DNA of 64,000 bases, taken from Onchidella celtica. Its lineage: Eukaryota; Mollusca; Gastropoda; Systellommatophora; Onchidiidae. A program made the translations under genes and the position numbers. The stretch covers positions 17,983,657 through 18,047,656 of the forward strand of contig OZ007576.1 in the NCBI GenBank assembly GCA_963931925.1, written 5' to 3'. Of the stretch, positions 1-12,982 are shown one piece after another (the stretch's first letter is position 1; each line of letters begins with the position of its first letter). The notes under the pieces are model-generated. The model was not told the origin of the DNA. It made no database searches and was given only the letters and a program-made list of their open reading frames with translations.

Positions 1-48
1 AGGGTATCGTTACTGTGTGGCAGGACGGGGTGATAGACTGTGTAGGGG

Positions 49-50
49 AT

Positions 51-103
<53 letters not shown>

Positions 104-250
104 GAGAAGAGAGAGAGCGAGAGAGAAGGAAAGTGAGAGAAACAGAGAGAAAGAAACAGAGAGAGACAAAGAGAGAGAGAGACAAAGAGAGAAAGAGAGA
201 GAGAGAGGGGGGGGGGGGGTTAGAGATTAAGAGAGAGGGGAGAAAGACAC
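49..250. repeat. GA-rich purine microsatellite ending in a G run
   Basis: This is an almost pure purine tract of (GA)n with AAGA variants, followed by a run of twelve or more G near 216-227. Open frames across it encode only Glu/Arg repeats and are by-products of the microsatellite. It resembles in composition the purine tract that encodes the charged part of gag in element A (26310-26500), but there is no flanking similarity. Confidence 0.95.
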
Positions 251-3200
251 ACAGAGAAGAGCTGAAGTGAATAAATAAATAAACAAATAAGCAAGTAAAT
301 ATACAAATAAATAAAACGTCCCGCCGACGTTACGCTGATTTTCGTGGTTTTGAGTCACGGCTTTCTATCATTGCTCATGGTGACACCTATAGTTTATTTT
401 ACTTTCACAAAGTGACGTAATCAAGATGTTTAACAGTTCTGTTCTGAAATTATAAGCAGGAACATTTTTTCAGGGATGCCAAATGATTTTTGCAAAAAAC
501 AAAAAAAAAACTTGAAAAATGAACGTGTCATTGTGTTTGCATCAAAACAACATTTTTTTAAAAACAGTTTTTAAATAATCACTATGACACTAACATACAA
601 AATACAATTAAATACACAAGAAACCTTACTCTTACCTCTCTTCTTTCCTTTGCAAGGAGACTATCAATTATTTAATTATTTCTGACGGAAAAAAACGAAA
701 AAAAAACCCGGAAAAACCGGACTTTTGGCATCCCTGTTTTTACCATAATTATGTTTGTCTCAGTTTCTGTACATAAGAAATCTCTCTGTCATCAAAACTT
801 TGAAAAGTTTTCCAGTAATTGGGCAAATTGCCGATATGCCATTATGTGGGATGGACGACGAAAGGTATCCGTAACTAGGGAAAAAATTAATGTTAACAAG
901 ATGGAGAAGTGGGACTCTGGGGGACAGGCGGATTATTTTGGAGCGGGGAGCAACATGTCCAAATCATGGAAATTGGTCTGGGGAAAGTTGTGGAATAAAG
1001 GGTTCGTTTTCCCCATAGATTTATTACAGAAATGCAGAAATCCATTGAGCGATACTTGGTTGACACATATTATATTGAGTTATGAAACCACTTAATGGCA
1101 TCATAATTATTTGGTATGCTCGGTCTCGAGGGGATTTGGGGGAAGGGAGGGGTAGTTTATGAATGTGGGACAAAATTGCGAAGATTTTACCTGAGTTGGA
1201 AGAAAGAGGCCGATGAAAAAAATAATAATTAAAAAAAACAAACACTAATTTACGCAGCTGCTCAGGTCTTTGAACAAACCATCGCCATCCAGGTCCTTCT
1301 GCAAATCTTCACAGAATCAGCTTACACCTCCAACATCTTTAACTTTCTCTCAGATCTGATATTCAATATCCCCCAATCCCCCCCCCCCCAAACCAACCCC
1401 GACCCTTGTTTTTCCGATTTCCCTTTTACTTTTAATGCTCACCCGACATTCCACACGCCATTTGAACGTTGGTTCGATATCCCTCCGGCATTTAGAATGC
1501 ACGCGGTGCTGGTTCCCATCACATAATGAGATTCAGCAGTGTAGGCTTTTAACTAACGACCGTTTAGCACTTTCCTCTCGCATAACAACTATAAACTAAA
1601 AAATATAATTTACATGCCTGTTTATTCAGTTAATTGTCAACATTAATGTCCTGTTACAGATCGCGATTACTATTAAAAATATACCTGACGTCTATAGACG
1701 GTAAAAGGACTTTGTACCGTAATGAAATAGCAACTTTGTCACGGTGGGGCCAGTATTTCATAACATCAGGCGTCTATCCTTTTACATTAAATCAACAAAC
1801 ACATCAGGGGAGCAACTTTTGTGACGTCACGTAAAAAACGAAATACTCAAGCTCAACTCACTTCAAATGGTTCATTATTCTCTTCATATCATTATTCCTA
1901 CTAATGATATCAGTATTCACAATGAAATTCCCGATCACAGTTTTCGATTTGACTCGACAGAAATTGCGTCTCTTTCTTGCGACTAAAAAAAAATCGTAAA
2001 TAAATAATGTTAAAATCTGAACTTTGATCAAAACGGATGTGTCCTGTTAAATTGAGACAGTACATTAAAATGTCATAATGTTTGGTCGCGTTGTCTGTGG
2101 CTCCATTATAGTGGGATTATTATTGTTATTGGTGGCTCTATCATGAAACTCAAAATCCTTCAGGGAGTTATAGAATATGTAGCGAAAAAAGAGTTTTCTA
2201 CAGTTGTATGAATACACTTGTGTACGTTTTTATGACAGGACCGGCGATATGTCATACTGACCAGACATTTGAAATGACACAAAATATGTAACCCCCCCCC
2301 CCTCCCCCTTGCTGCCAATGACGGACATTCCCCAACGCATGAGAAGAAAACCTTCACTACAATCATCTCCGACAGGTTTATCGATCAGCTATCGGTAAGC
2401 AATTTCATCATGTAAAGTGCTGACCGCGTCCAAATTTCCCATGGCAATCAGAGTTTGACTTGAGTGTTTCCGCACAACATCAACTGCCAATCATTAATCG
2501 GGAGAGATAAATCATTAAGTATCACCCCCGTCCCCTCTAAACCCATTCCCAAGCTTATATTTAATCAATGATTTATTCACTCTGCCATGCGCACACACGG
2601 TTAATTTTGTTTTCAACGGAATTGAGATCTTTATTTTGGGAGGTGTCGCTGCCGTTGGCATTTGTGCCTCCTGTTTCTTGTTGGTGTTTTCTTGTTTTCT
2701 TGGTGTCTTCTTCGTGGTTTTCCTAGCCCTCAAAGGGGCTCCCTTATGGGCTCCCTAATTTTGTTTTCGATATACCACAGTATTTTTATAGGCGTGGCAC
2801 TCATCCTTTTCCTTGACATTGCGAAACATTCCATTCCCTTACAATCTTCTTCTTCATACATTTTATGTTTCTGTCCAGTCGCCCACACAATCATACCACA
2901 TCATACACCCATAATAATAAATTTAAAAAAGAAAAAGAATCTGCCGGGTCACAGCAAAGGCTTGCAGCAAAGACAAAATGTGGCAAAAAGGAAACGATTT
3001 GTATGTACTACAATCTCACGTAAGAAAGTATACAGAAACGATACAATAAAACGCGAAGGAAAAGGACTACAAATCAAGCTTTCGGTCTCTTGACCTTCTC
3101 AATAAAAGCACCCTCTGAGTCCTTTGCAAAACTGAGCATGTGTATATTTAGTAATCAGTGTGTATCTTGCCCCTTCTAGCCAAGCAAAACCTTGGAAACC

Positions 3201-5678
3201 TCCTCTGGTGTCCCACTTTTCTATTTTCAAATCTCCGGAACCTTTTTACATCTCCCACCTCCTGTTGACAACGGCTCCAGAAGCCATGAAATTTCCCTCG
3301 CAATCGATAAATTACTACTCTCCAAACCACAGGTGTCTGGTGCCACTCTCACAGCGGAAAATGTGATGTCAGGACTTGAAAATGTGATTATCAAGAGTTG
3401 AATTTGAGTCTCAGTTTAACAGCGCCTCGGCGCGATAACCGCCACTTTTTTGTCTTTCGTGGGTTCGTCGATATCTTACACTTTGGGTCATTTTTCATTC
3501 ATTTACACTTATCAAACAGCTGAAAGCGTGTATGTCAAACACACCCTAATGTCTCTAGATTCGAGCTTGTATTTCATCGCAGGGAAAATTTCTCTAATTA
3601 TGTGTGTGGTGATTCTATATCTTTCAAAACGTGGTTTCCCCTCCCATTCAGCAATGCCACGGAAAAGGACCGCGTACACACACCACTCCAGGTCAAATTT
3701 ACCTTTCAGCATCGTTTCTAGAATGAAATGTGCTTTATCTTCCAATCTGGATTAGAATTTTGTATTTTGGTCGGCACTAATCAAATGGAAACTGAACAAA
3801 CAATAAAGCCAAGCGTAACGCCCAATATGTTTCGCATTTGCGGCTTATTTAAAGAATCGTTCTTGGCTAAAGCTGTGCTTTTATGTGTACGGAAACGGAA
3901 ACGTCAAAAAACCCACCAAGGTGCAAAAAGCAAGTGTTTCTTTGTGTACAGAAAACAATCTTTCAATTTCTTCACTTAGTCCTTCTAATGCCATTAGCCA
4001 GGTAAATTTGTTAATTTTCCAAGGTTGTGCAGCCAGCCCTAATGAAATTGGCTTCCTATAAAAAGCATTCTCAGTTGGAGTTTTCAGGTCCAACAAGTGC
4101 AAAATATCGTATTTACGTGTATAAGATTAGAACTTCCAGATCAAAAACTTTTGGCAGGACGTGGGGATTATCCGCTGGCCGTACTAGGGTTAAAAGGTTT
4201 TTTGCCGTTTCCATTTCCGGACACATGAAAAACTCAGCTTTAGGCGGTCTTCTTCCATAAAAAACCGCGTGCATGTCATGGTTTTAATTTCTGCACAACA
4301 ATTCAGGATTCATCCCATCAATGACCTGGCAAGACTAATGGGGCAACGCGGGTCGGTAGACTAAGTAAACAAACCATGACTGACTTCAACGTCAGCAGAA
4401 ATTATGCAAAATGTCCAATTATGAAGCCACTCTGTTCTTTCGTTAATGTATTATTTAATGACCTGGATAGCTTGCGCCCCCCCCCCCCGCTTCCGGCCTC
4501 TCGCGGGCGGTTTAGTAATCACTAGTTTAAATCCAGAAATATTAATCAGCACTTTTAGCAGAACGACAAAATAGCTTTGTAGTTTAAGTTTTCCAGATCT
4601 CAATATCATATTTTTTGTCTTTTTTCCCCCTCCCCTTTGCCTGGCATCATAAATGTATGGCAATCGGCCGAGATCTTGCATGGGAAAGACCCGTCTAGGA
4701 TCTAGATATAGTCTGGGTATTTGAAAACTGAACGGCGAAGAAGAAGAGGTCACACAATTAATACAATAAACATTTCTTGATAGAAATCACATGATCACTT
4801 TGGTGATTGGGTCGTAATTTCACTTCCAAGAGGCAGTCGTTGCAGTCACAATGCATACTACACACTACAAATTTAATATATTGAAAAAACGAATTACATT
4901 GAAAATCGTCAATCAAACCAGACAGACAGTACAGATGAGACGACAAATAGACAGACACACACACACATGCGCGTACGCACGCATACACTGACATTAATCA
5001 ATCTGTTATCAACACGGCTCGGCGTTTTAGCTGGAAGATCCAATAACTGCAGCTGGCTTGGAACTGTCAGTGTGAGCAATGACCCAAAGCTAAGCTCATT
5101 CTTTCTCACTGCCAAAACACAGAAATGTACGATAATGGTCGTATAATTATAATCTCCACGTGAACCACGCGAAATGTGGAAAAGGTTAAACCGGTGGATT
5201 TTCCAAACACTTTACAATGAAATCTATAGGGGTCTTTGATTGGTTTGTTTTTTTTTTTAATTAATAAATTATCAGTTGTTTTTTTTTTGTTATTGGGAGA
5301 GGAGTGACTGTGGATATGGCACACAAGCCAACAGTTAAAACACATAAAACCGATCTCAGATTAGAAGGAAGGGCAGAGTGTTTTCTTTCTCCCTGTCTCT
5401 CAGAGAAAGATACAGAAGATCTTTTTGGCCCTCTGGAATTCGCCTCAAGAAGACACGCTAGCTTGATGTATGCCATATTTCACTAAGATTTCTTTCCACG
5501 TCACTTCATGTATGCCTCTTATTGAGTTTATTGATATATGTTTTTGTATTTTTGTATTTTTTTTTTTGTGTATACTTTCTTTAATCCTTTGTGCCATTAT
5601 AGCCTAGTTACAACTGGAGTAGGCACATCGTCGCCACACTGCAGCGCCGGCCGGTGGATTTATTTTTATTTTTTTGGA
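251..5678. other. No gene seen; probable large intron or intergenic DNA
   Basis: No open frame here resembles a known protein. Since the SLC13-like gene runs on the minus strand and its third exon is not found below 6852, this stretch is most simply part of its second intron, or the gene continues beyond the window edge. Visible content is simple sequence only: C runs near 1380, 2292-2302 and 4477-4488, a short CA/GC alternating tract near 4953-4985, and T-rich runs near 5250-5290 and 5550-5570. Confidence 0.5.
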
Positions 5679-5775
5679 GGGGGGGGGGGGAGATGAGGGG
5701 GAGGGGGGTGGTAGGGATGAATTTTATTTAATTTTGCCCGGGGCAGCGGCCTGTCCGGCCTGCTCTTTTCGATTT

Positions 5776-6005
5776 CCAACTGCCAAGGTATCTTTTAACG
5801 TGCGCAACGTGCGCAACGTGCACACGAACCCTCCGAATTTTTTCGTCCTTATCCGAGAAGACTAGGTACTCGATCCTACCCCCCAATAGGATAAGGGACA
5901 CGGAAATATGAGAAAAATCCCAAACTTCCATCATGCCTGCACTGGCCGGGTTTTGAACCCGGCACCCTTGGCATGAGAGGCGAGCACCTTGCCTCTAGAC
6001 CACCT
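5776..6005 (-). repeat. tRNA-derived SINE, copy 1
   Basis: Read on the minus strand, the head carries an RNA polymerase III A-box-like TGGTCTAGAGGC (plus-strand 5991-6002) and a B-box-like GGGTTCAAAACCC (5948-5960). An unrelated body of about 150 bp follows. The same head and body recur on the plus strand at 21328-21536, including shared blocks such as TTCTCGGATAAGGACG and CCTTGGCAGTTGG. Two diverged copies sharing a non-tRNA body show that this is a SINE and not a tRNA gene. Copy 1 has a local triplication of a 9-bp CGTGCGCAA-like unit near 5800-5822. The SINE family is not named. Confidence 0.85.
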
Positions 6006-6384
6006 TGTTGTTTTCATGTAATGATGCGTAACGTGTGTACCACGTAACTATGTGCTCTTACACACTGCGTGAAAGAGAAATCTCTCACGGGATAATAAAG
6101 CGATTCTTATCTTTATATTTCTTTTTCTTACACTCCTCGGAAACGGGAACCTCTGTCGTGACACAGGTCGGTTCTTCCACGTTCTTCTTATGAGGTAACC
6201 GAAACTGTCCTTAAATTTTCTTCATCGTCTAAAGGCGCAGAAAGCCGGGACATGTTACAGAGACTTGATAATAAGTATGTCATGTTTCATTTGATCCCTG
6301 CGGTTTCGCCTCCAGTAAAGATCAGCCCACTGACATTGGTGCAGTTCAGAACTTACCTTTCCATTTCGCCTCAATTCTGACCCC

Positions 6385-6715
6385 AGTGTAGTGTAATGTA
6401 ATGTAATGTAATTAACGTGTACAGCACTCAAATCCGACCCCAAAAAAAAAAAAAATGTGCTCTAAGGCGTTGGCCTTAAAAATCAGATTAAAATAAGATT
6501 CATTCATCATGCTCACACTCACACTAACAAACAATTGATCTACCCTCATCCTCAAACCTCTGAGACCAAAAAAGGGACACCATCCAGTTTCAATGACAAC
6601 AGTCCTTAACAATTCAGTTTTTAGCCTATTTTTAAACGTGGCGATGTTTTCACTTTTCCTGGTGTCAAAGCTATTTAGGCCCACCAATAGAAAAAGCCTT
6701 TTCACCAAGCGACAA
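6385..6715 (-). mobile_element. Remnant of a LINE 3' end (CR1/Jockey-type tail)
   Basis: On the minus strand an open frame of 98 codons (6412-6708) contains a segment reading ENIATFKNRLKTELLRT. It has the FKxRLKTxLxR pattern typical of the extreme C-terminus of CR1/L2-like reverse transcriptases. Directly after the frame's stop comes a short tandem tail of TTACA units (plus-strand 6387-6412), the kind of microsatellite tail seen on several LINE clades. The catalytic RT domain is absent, so this is a heavily 5'-truncated remnant. The call rests on one motif plus the tail, so clade and exact 5' border are uncertain. Confidence 0.45.
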
Positions 6716-6851
6716 TCTGTCTATCCCCATTGCACAGAAGGAGTCAGGACCCGATAAGATTAGGATTTGTTCCCTCCCATTTCCTTCATTCTTTGTCTGA
6801 CCCCCTTTCTCTCCCTTTTGTACCCTTCCCTGATGCAATGGCATTCTTTAC

Positions 6852-7001
6852 CTGAACATAAGTCTGGCACACGTCCTTAGCAGTCATGATTCCAAAGACC
6901 GGAAACAGGAACACAGGAAGCAATGACGTCACAGCAAGGGGGATTATTTCCGTGACCCAGTAAACGCCGATGATGAAGACACAGTAGCCACATCTCGCAA
7001 C
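6852..7001 (-). CDS. SLC13-family transporter, coding exon 2
   Basis: This 150-bp exon encodes exactly 50 residues in phase 0 at both ends. The acceptor reads TTTGTGTTACAG before 7001 and the donor reads CAG/GTAAAG after 6852. The peptide starts VARCGYCVFIIG and contains YWVTEIIPLAVTSLLPVF, matching the conserved second and third membrane segments of SLC13 (DASS) Na+-coupled dicarboxylate, citrate or sulfate carriers; vertebrate SLC13A2/A3/A5 have an ARCAY...YWCTEVIPLAVTSLMPV stretch at this place. These plasma-membrane symporters move Krebs-cycle intermediates or sulfate with sodium. Which substrate this one takes cannot be told from 86 residues. The next exon, expected to carry the WNLHKR region, was not found, so the gene probably runs off the left edge of the window. 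Confidence 0.85.
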
Positions 7002-7943
7002 CTGTAACACAAACCACCAGGACAGATAATTACAATGAAATCATTCTTCATTATGCTATTGATTTCGCGCTGTTTTCTGGACTTGTGTCTTCAGTATAAA
7101 AATTACGACGTCCTTGCAGCACACAACAAAAGAACGTTTACTTGACGAGACTGTTCACACGTCAGAAAGAACATCTTTGCTTTTCAGAATAAAAATGTCT
7201 CTTCACATGGCTGAAGTAAGACGACACTGAGCTTAAAGAAATTATTTACACTGATCATTCCTGATTTCCTATTATTCACTCTCATTCACCGAATTAATGG
7301 TGAAGACGTTTTGAGCTTGCTAAAAAAAATACGCTGAAAAATCCGTTTACTACAAAAAAAAAGGTCATAATTAAACTATGTCATATACAATGTATTATTA
7401 TATCAGTTAACCAAATGTCGTTCTAAACATAAAGAATGCCATACGTGGATCATTTTGTCCATCGATTGAAATTTAAATGCTTTACAACTTGAGGTTGTTA
7501 TGAAAATCAGGGCCTCTCTTGTTTCTTTCTTTGACATAAAGGAGCATGGAATTTGAAGATGAGTCTGGCAGTGTCCGAGGTAAGTGAAGCAAATGCAAGA
7601 ATGTTTGAAGCAACCAGCAGATCTATTCAAGCCCAGTGGTCGCCAAAGGGCGCTGACAGTATAGCTTTCAAGACAAGTCCGAACAGACTGCAAATTTATC
7701 TTTTCTTTCTTTGTTTTTGTTTTTTTCTAAAATGACAAAACAGTAAGGAATCACCAGCAAACATTGCCACTTCATATAAATAATTATTATCTCCACGTTG
7801 TCATCGGTGGTTTATGTTCTTGTTGTTGGTTGTGGTGCTGATGATAGTCTTGAAATGCAGTGGTTTATACACTACTTTCTTTCTGTTCTAAATAATTGTT
7901 TGTGGCAATGGCGATGTTGCAACTGCAGTAATGTTTTACTTAC
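7002..7943 (-). other. Intron 1 of the SLC13-like gene
   Basis: This 942-bp GT-AG intron separates the two SLC13 coding exons. The donor on the minus strand is TTCG/GTAAGT (just below 7944) and the acceptor is TTACAG (just above 7001). It is a phase 0 intron. No repeat or RNA gene is seen inside it. Confidence 0.8.
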
Positions 7944-8052
7944 CGAATTGGGATACATCACAGGTAGAGGAGACGCCAATAAAGGTATCAACAGGGCCAG
8001 CCATAACGTGTGAGATTGCCAGAATTTCCGCATACAATTTCGGACACCCATA
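7944..8052 (-). CDS. SLC13-family transporter, first coding exon
   Basis: Starting at the ATG at 8051, 36 codons lead to a phase 0 donor after 7944. The peptide begins MGVRNCMRKFWQSHTLW and continues LALLIPLLASPLPVMYPNS, a short basic cytoplasmic N-terminus followed by the first hydrophobic segment ending in the PLP motif typical of SLC13 proteins. Joined in phase to the exon at 6852-7001 it gives the family's usual N-terminal arrangement. A pyrimidine-rich stretch ending TTATACAG lies one base before the ATG, which suggests an upstream non-coding exon spliced here; that exon and the promoter were not located. A full family member is about 560-620 residues, so only the first seventh or so is in the window. 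Confidence 0.8.
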
Positions 8053-9681
8053 CTGTATAATTGAAGAGGAAAACTGATAAATTCAGTCTGATTTCTCTGT
8101 CCTAAATGACACTAAAATTCCTCCAAATGGCTGTTTTTTTTCTCCACACTGCTGGCGGAGGATCAAACCATGTCAGTATAATAATACTGGAAATAAAAGT
8201 CACGTAAATTTGGAAAAGTCCAACTGGAACAATTGAATCGCTGTTCGTATTGGCGGCTGTAATGCTGTTGCAGTTGTCTTGAGCTAATCCCTTGTGATAT
8301 GGATTACTACACCACTGGGCGAGATCTTTGTTGTCGAGATCTCAAATAAAGGGTCGTTGGTGAGTGTGTGCACTAGTGATCTAGAACCTGCATGGCAGAA
8401 AAAAAACAAGAATGTAATTAGTGATATGGTGACACTAAGAGTCTAAAGTTAACTTCAGGCTGTGTGTCCTTACCGCGCACATCCTGCTTCTTGCCGGTCC
8501 AAAAAGGCAAACATTATGAAAACATGTACAGAACAGTTCAACAATCACGGGGAGTTCTTGCTAGGTACAGAGCACCAGATCTCTAATGAGGATCTTCGGC
8601 TCTGATAATCTTATAATCTCTCTCTCTCTCTCTGTCTCCGTGCATTTAGGCCTGAAACATTAACCCTATTTTACATTCGGTTGGGGGATGTTATGATGAA
8701 GTGCGTGGGAGCGTGGTATATTTTGCAGTATAAGCCATTGCTGAACAATGAGGACAACTGAGTTTCTTTTTCTCTTCTCTATTTGGCATTATAGTTAGAG
8801 TAGGCGTCCCTAACAACACATGAAAAGACTTGAGTGTCTGGAGTCTGTCAGACTCGAGTAGAATTGCATCCAGATTTTTTAACGCCGCCGCTAAAAGTGA
8901 CCAAAATTATATTTTAACGCCGCCGCTGAATGTGACCAAAATTATTGTAACAACGAGTTCAGAAAACGCAGGAGTTTTAAAGTTTTGTTTTGTCAACATT
9001 ATTTATTTTATGAGAGCCAGCACATGATAGAAACTTGCAACGTTCGAATTACATTGTTCACCAAAATACACCCATGAAAATAAACTATCAGCGAAAAATT
9101 ATCCTTTTGCATAATCAACTTTGTCTCTGACCCAGACATGGACGTGTTTTTTTAAGCACTGATGTTTTTGCCACTCGGTCTGATGACATTATTTACACAA
9201 TGCTTACATCCATCACCAAGTTGAAAACAACAAAAACAGGGTCATCATCCCTTGCCTTCCAAGTTCACTTAATTCCGTGCATTGCACTGACCTTGTACAG
9301 GATTTGAGGCATATGGCACAGCTAGTTACAATCCTGCCCCCCGCCGTGTTCACATAATAATCTGGTATAAATTCAAAACTGCAGTCCGTCGTACATAGCC
9401 TAAAAAAAAATAACGCATGGCTAGGCGCGCACTTGTGTGACTTGGTTGCATTGCAGTCGTGAGGCATTCTTCTTTAAATCTAGGAGACTACATGCCGGAC
9501 ATTGACATACATGTAATATATAAACAATGAATATGCAACTTAAGACATGGGGGATTCATGACAGCCAGTCGCAGGTAAGCATCTAGACTTAGAAATACTA
9601 ACATTATAGTAATAATATTCCTACCGTATTTTCCCCATAAATCCACACACGAGAAAACGCGCAGGCAGGACGTCACCTCAG
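8053..9681. other. No gene seen upstream of the SLC13 start
   Basis: This should contain the 5' untranslated exon or promoter of the SLC13-like gene, but no CpG-rich or TATA-plus-exon arrangement stands out. There is a short TC microsatellite near 8616-8634. There is also a tandem pair of a unit of about 34 bp (AACGCCGCCGCT...GTGACCAAAATTAT) at about 8878-8945. Confidence 0.5.
8878..8945. repeat. Two-copy direct repeat, about 34 bp unit
   Basis: Two adjacent units each contain AACGCCGCCGCT followed by a four-base variable part and GTGACCAAAATTAT. The GC-rich AACGCCGCCGCT block stands out against AT-rich surroundings. Function unknown. Confidence 0.8.
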
Positions 9682-9832
9682 TTCTTGTTAATTGCATTTC
9701 TATTTTCAGAAAAAGTGGAAATCTTTTAGTAAGAAATGCACACTCTGACACTAAACTTGTTTAAAATGTTTTTGTGACACTTATCAAGCCGTCTCACAGG
9801 TTTCCGATTCATTCTAACTCCTCATCATAATA
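9682..9832 (+). repeat. Dispersed repeat, copy 1 (unexpanded)
   Basis: This segment aligns along its length with 12983-13288. Shared blocks in the same order are TTGTTA, a T/C-rich stretch ending in TTTTCAGAAAAA or close to it, ATCTTTTAGTA, CTGACACT, CACTTATCAAGC and CCGATTCATTC followed by TCATAATA. In this copy the CAAGC...CCGATTC module occurs once; in the other copy it is amplified into a minisatellite. The family is unknown and no protein is encoded. Confidence 0.75.
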
Positions 9833-12800
9833 CTAAAGTCTCGGGTTGTGCATAAAAGTGCACTTGGAACAGACAAGCACTGAGGTCGCCAGAATGCAAA
9901 AAACATCGGGTCTACAGGCAAAGACTCCTCCATCAAGCACTTACGATCTCATCTCCAGAACCCCTCAAACACTAAGGAACACAGAAACGTCCTACTGTCT
10001 AGATAAATCTGTATCTGACACTTGTTACAAACATGCTCGTACTTAATCAGGGAGTCCTATAAGATAAAGTCATGTTTTTTGGCAATTTAAGATAACGAAA
10101 TGAAAGAAAACATGCGCACGCACACCACACATACAAAACCTTTCGCCGTCCAAGATTTCAAAAGTCTAACAACACCATGTTTTTGTTATACATAAATGCC
10201 CTTCAATCTTTGACCCAGATAGCTGTGAAGCTTTTAAAATAATTTATTTCTGTCAATACGAACTCCATCACCTGTGAATTGAGGTGCTGAAAGGCAGAAT
10301 GCCGTGAACCAAAAGCCTGCTCCCCCCCCCCCCCCTCCCAAACCGGAGTTCACCGCAATTTTTGAATGAAGAAACAAAGTCACGTCACAAAATAGGTCAA
10401 GCTTATCCAGATCTTTTACCCTCTGTTTGGGGTGAGAATTAACATGCTTACAAGGCAATAACTTTCTCCTGTGTGTATAAAAAACACAAGTTTTTCGAAA
10501 TTGGGTAAGAAAAAAAAAATCGGTTAAAATCATGTTTTCGTTATTGTAGGCCTACACTGAAATTTTGGAATATTTTTCATTCGTCAACATCGTTGTTTGT
10601 CAACAGATGGCGTGATTGCGATGGTAACTGAGGTTTCTTTTGTTTGATGTTGCCACTCCAGCTCGAATGAGTTTCTAAAATAACTTAAATCTGTACATTA
10701 TAACCTAGATTTATTTAATTCTTTTATATATATATTTTAAGGTTCAGGTTTTCAAACACACTAAGACACCATGTGGGGGGGGGGGGGGGGGGGAGAGAGA
10801 GACAGAAATGCAAGCAACATTTTGCCTCTATTTTCAAGAAAATTAAATTCTGACCTCAAATGAATCGACAAATTTTTTACATATTACATAAATTCGAAGA
10901 TAATCCGTCCTTGCGTTGGCCCGGTGTGCTTGGATTTACAAGTCATGTACACAGACATTTGAAATTCAGTCAGGTTCTGTCAGTGGTAAATCAAACAATG
11001 TGAAGACTAGTAGTGGAGACGGGCTGACGGACGAAAAGACAGACTGACGAACAGACTGGCGGAGAAAAGACAAACTGACGAACAGACAGGTGAGAGGGAA
11101 GACATCCGACTGCCAAATAAAACAGCCAGGAAGCGAGGAAAGACAGCATTCCTTTCCAACATCCTATAATATATTATCTAAACATTTATTTTTTTTTAAT
11201 GGATGACAAAACTGTAAAATCAAAATAATAGGAGTCCTCTTCAACACCAACACGAGCTTTCTATCAATAAACATCAGTTAATCAGCACAACGGATCTGCA
11301 GAATCGGAAGATCAAATAAACTTACCTTAATTTTCACATGAAATTTCACAACACCAGCACCTTTATGCAACATCACCTGTATTAACACACACCAATTAGT
11401 TGGTCCTAGGCAGGTCCTAGGCACCCCATACACCTACCAGCAGGTGACAATAACTCTTGAACGGAGTTATATCCTCCTCAGATCGGCAAATGTATAGCCC
11501 TCTTACATTTCGATACAGTTTTTTTGTTGTTGTTATGTTCACATTTCAGCACGGTTTTATATTATTATAGAGAAAGCTGTTATCTAAAAAGGACAACGAC
11601 ACTTCCAGATCGACCGCAAAAAGACGCCCGATATGTCAATGAGGGTAGTTGTAGATAACATGAAAAAGCTGGCCTACTTTTGACGTGAGAGACCGTACAA
11701 AAAGTACCGCAACAAGGACAAGCTAACTGTTTTTGACACAGGAACTCTCGAACAAACGAAACAAAGCTATTACTGTTACCATTAAGAGGACCAGAGCTCT
11801 CTAGTACGAGTCAAATCATGTAAATACTAGTAGGCCCGAGCGTCCCAGTATTGCCTGGCTTCGGGGTACCAAATTTGTTTGCCTGTTTTTAAGTCTATTC
11901 TTTTATCCAAAGGCCATTAGTTACTGTTACAGTATGTAGGAAAAAGTGCAGGAAAAGTGCACCACCAACTGGAAAGCTCCTGAAAGGCGGGCAAATAGTT
12001 GTCAATATTTCAATATTTACCGCAAGCCCCAAGCCAAATACGGTTTTACTCTTTAAGAAAAAAGGTCAGACAAACAAACCGGCAAACGGACGCATCGACA
12101 GGCAGACCCTGTAGTGTTCACATCCCTGGTGGCCAATCAAAATTAACTCCCCTAGGGACAAAGATGGTTTGTCCATAAAGGTAACAGACACGATACAGAC
12201 AGTTACGATATCACATCTACAAACACACATGTAATTATATCGTAATTTTATATTACTTATTATATATATCATCAGTCCCCGACAATTGGTTGTCTTTTGA
12301 TATCAACTAGATACCAATATTACTTCTGAATTTCTACCACCGAAGCTCAAGTTCAAAACGTAGAAAGAGGGGGGGGGGGCTGGAGGTTTTGGGGGGGGGG
12401 GGGGGAGGGGGGACATTTTAGTCTCAAAATGTGTTTTGTTCGGCTGCATGAAATCGGAGACTCAGCAGGTGAAAATTTCCTAAGCTAATTTACCCAAAAC
12501 TTGACTCTCCCCTCTTGTCATCAATAGACATCTGGGTTCGCTGACAACATGCAAATTTATAAACCTGACTGGTCAGTTTACTCTTTACAAAAACACCAAA
12601 AAAAAAATGGAGACACGGGTGTCAGTAGCGCTTTGAGTAGGCCTAATTTTCACGTACGTATGAATTCGACCTTGGTGGACTGCCGTTTTTGGGTACATGA
12701 TTTAAAAAATTCGGAGAAACGCAATTCTCTGACGTCAACATTAATGAGACCGGTCTTACAAGTCGGATATAGGCTATATCTCTTGATCGGGGAGTACATG

Positions 12801-12982
12801 TTCATTTGTATACAAGCTCAGTCGCCCCGTTTCTGTCATTGTGCATTATCTTCCCTAGTGATATATATATATATTTTTTTTTTCATAAAAGTGCACAAAA
12901 ATGTCCAGCTTTTAAGACAAATTTAAATCACGGTGACCCAGCAGGCCTGTTTTATGCAACTAACATGTCCCGACCCTAGATC
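9833..12982. other. No gene seen; simple-sequence runs
   Basis: No supported gene. Notable runs are C14 near 10322-10335, G19 at 10775-10793, G11 at 12369-12379 and G15 at 12391-12405. At about 11030-11095 a unit of about 32 bp containing GACGAACAGAC is repeated in a purine-rich stretch. Confidence 0.6.

Noticed and set aside
15-270. Open frames rich in Glu and Arg at the window start
   Set aside because: They are translations of a GA microsatellite with no start context, splice signals or family resemblance.
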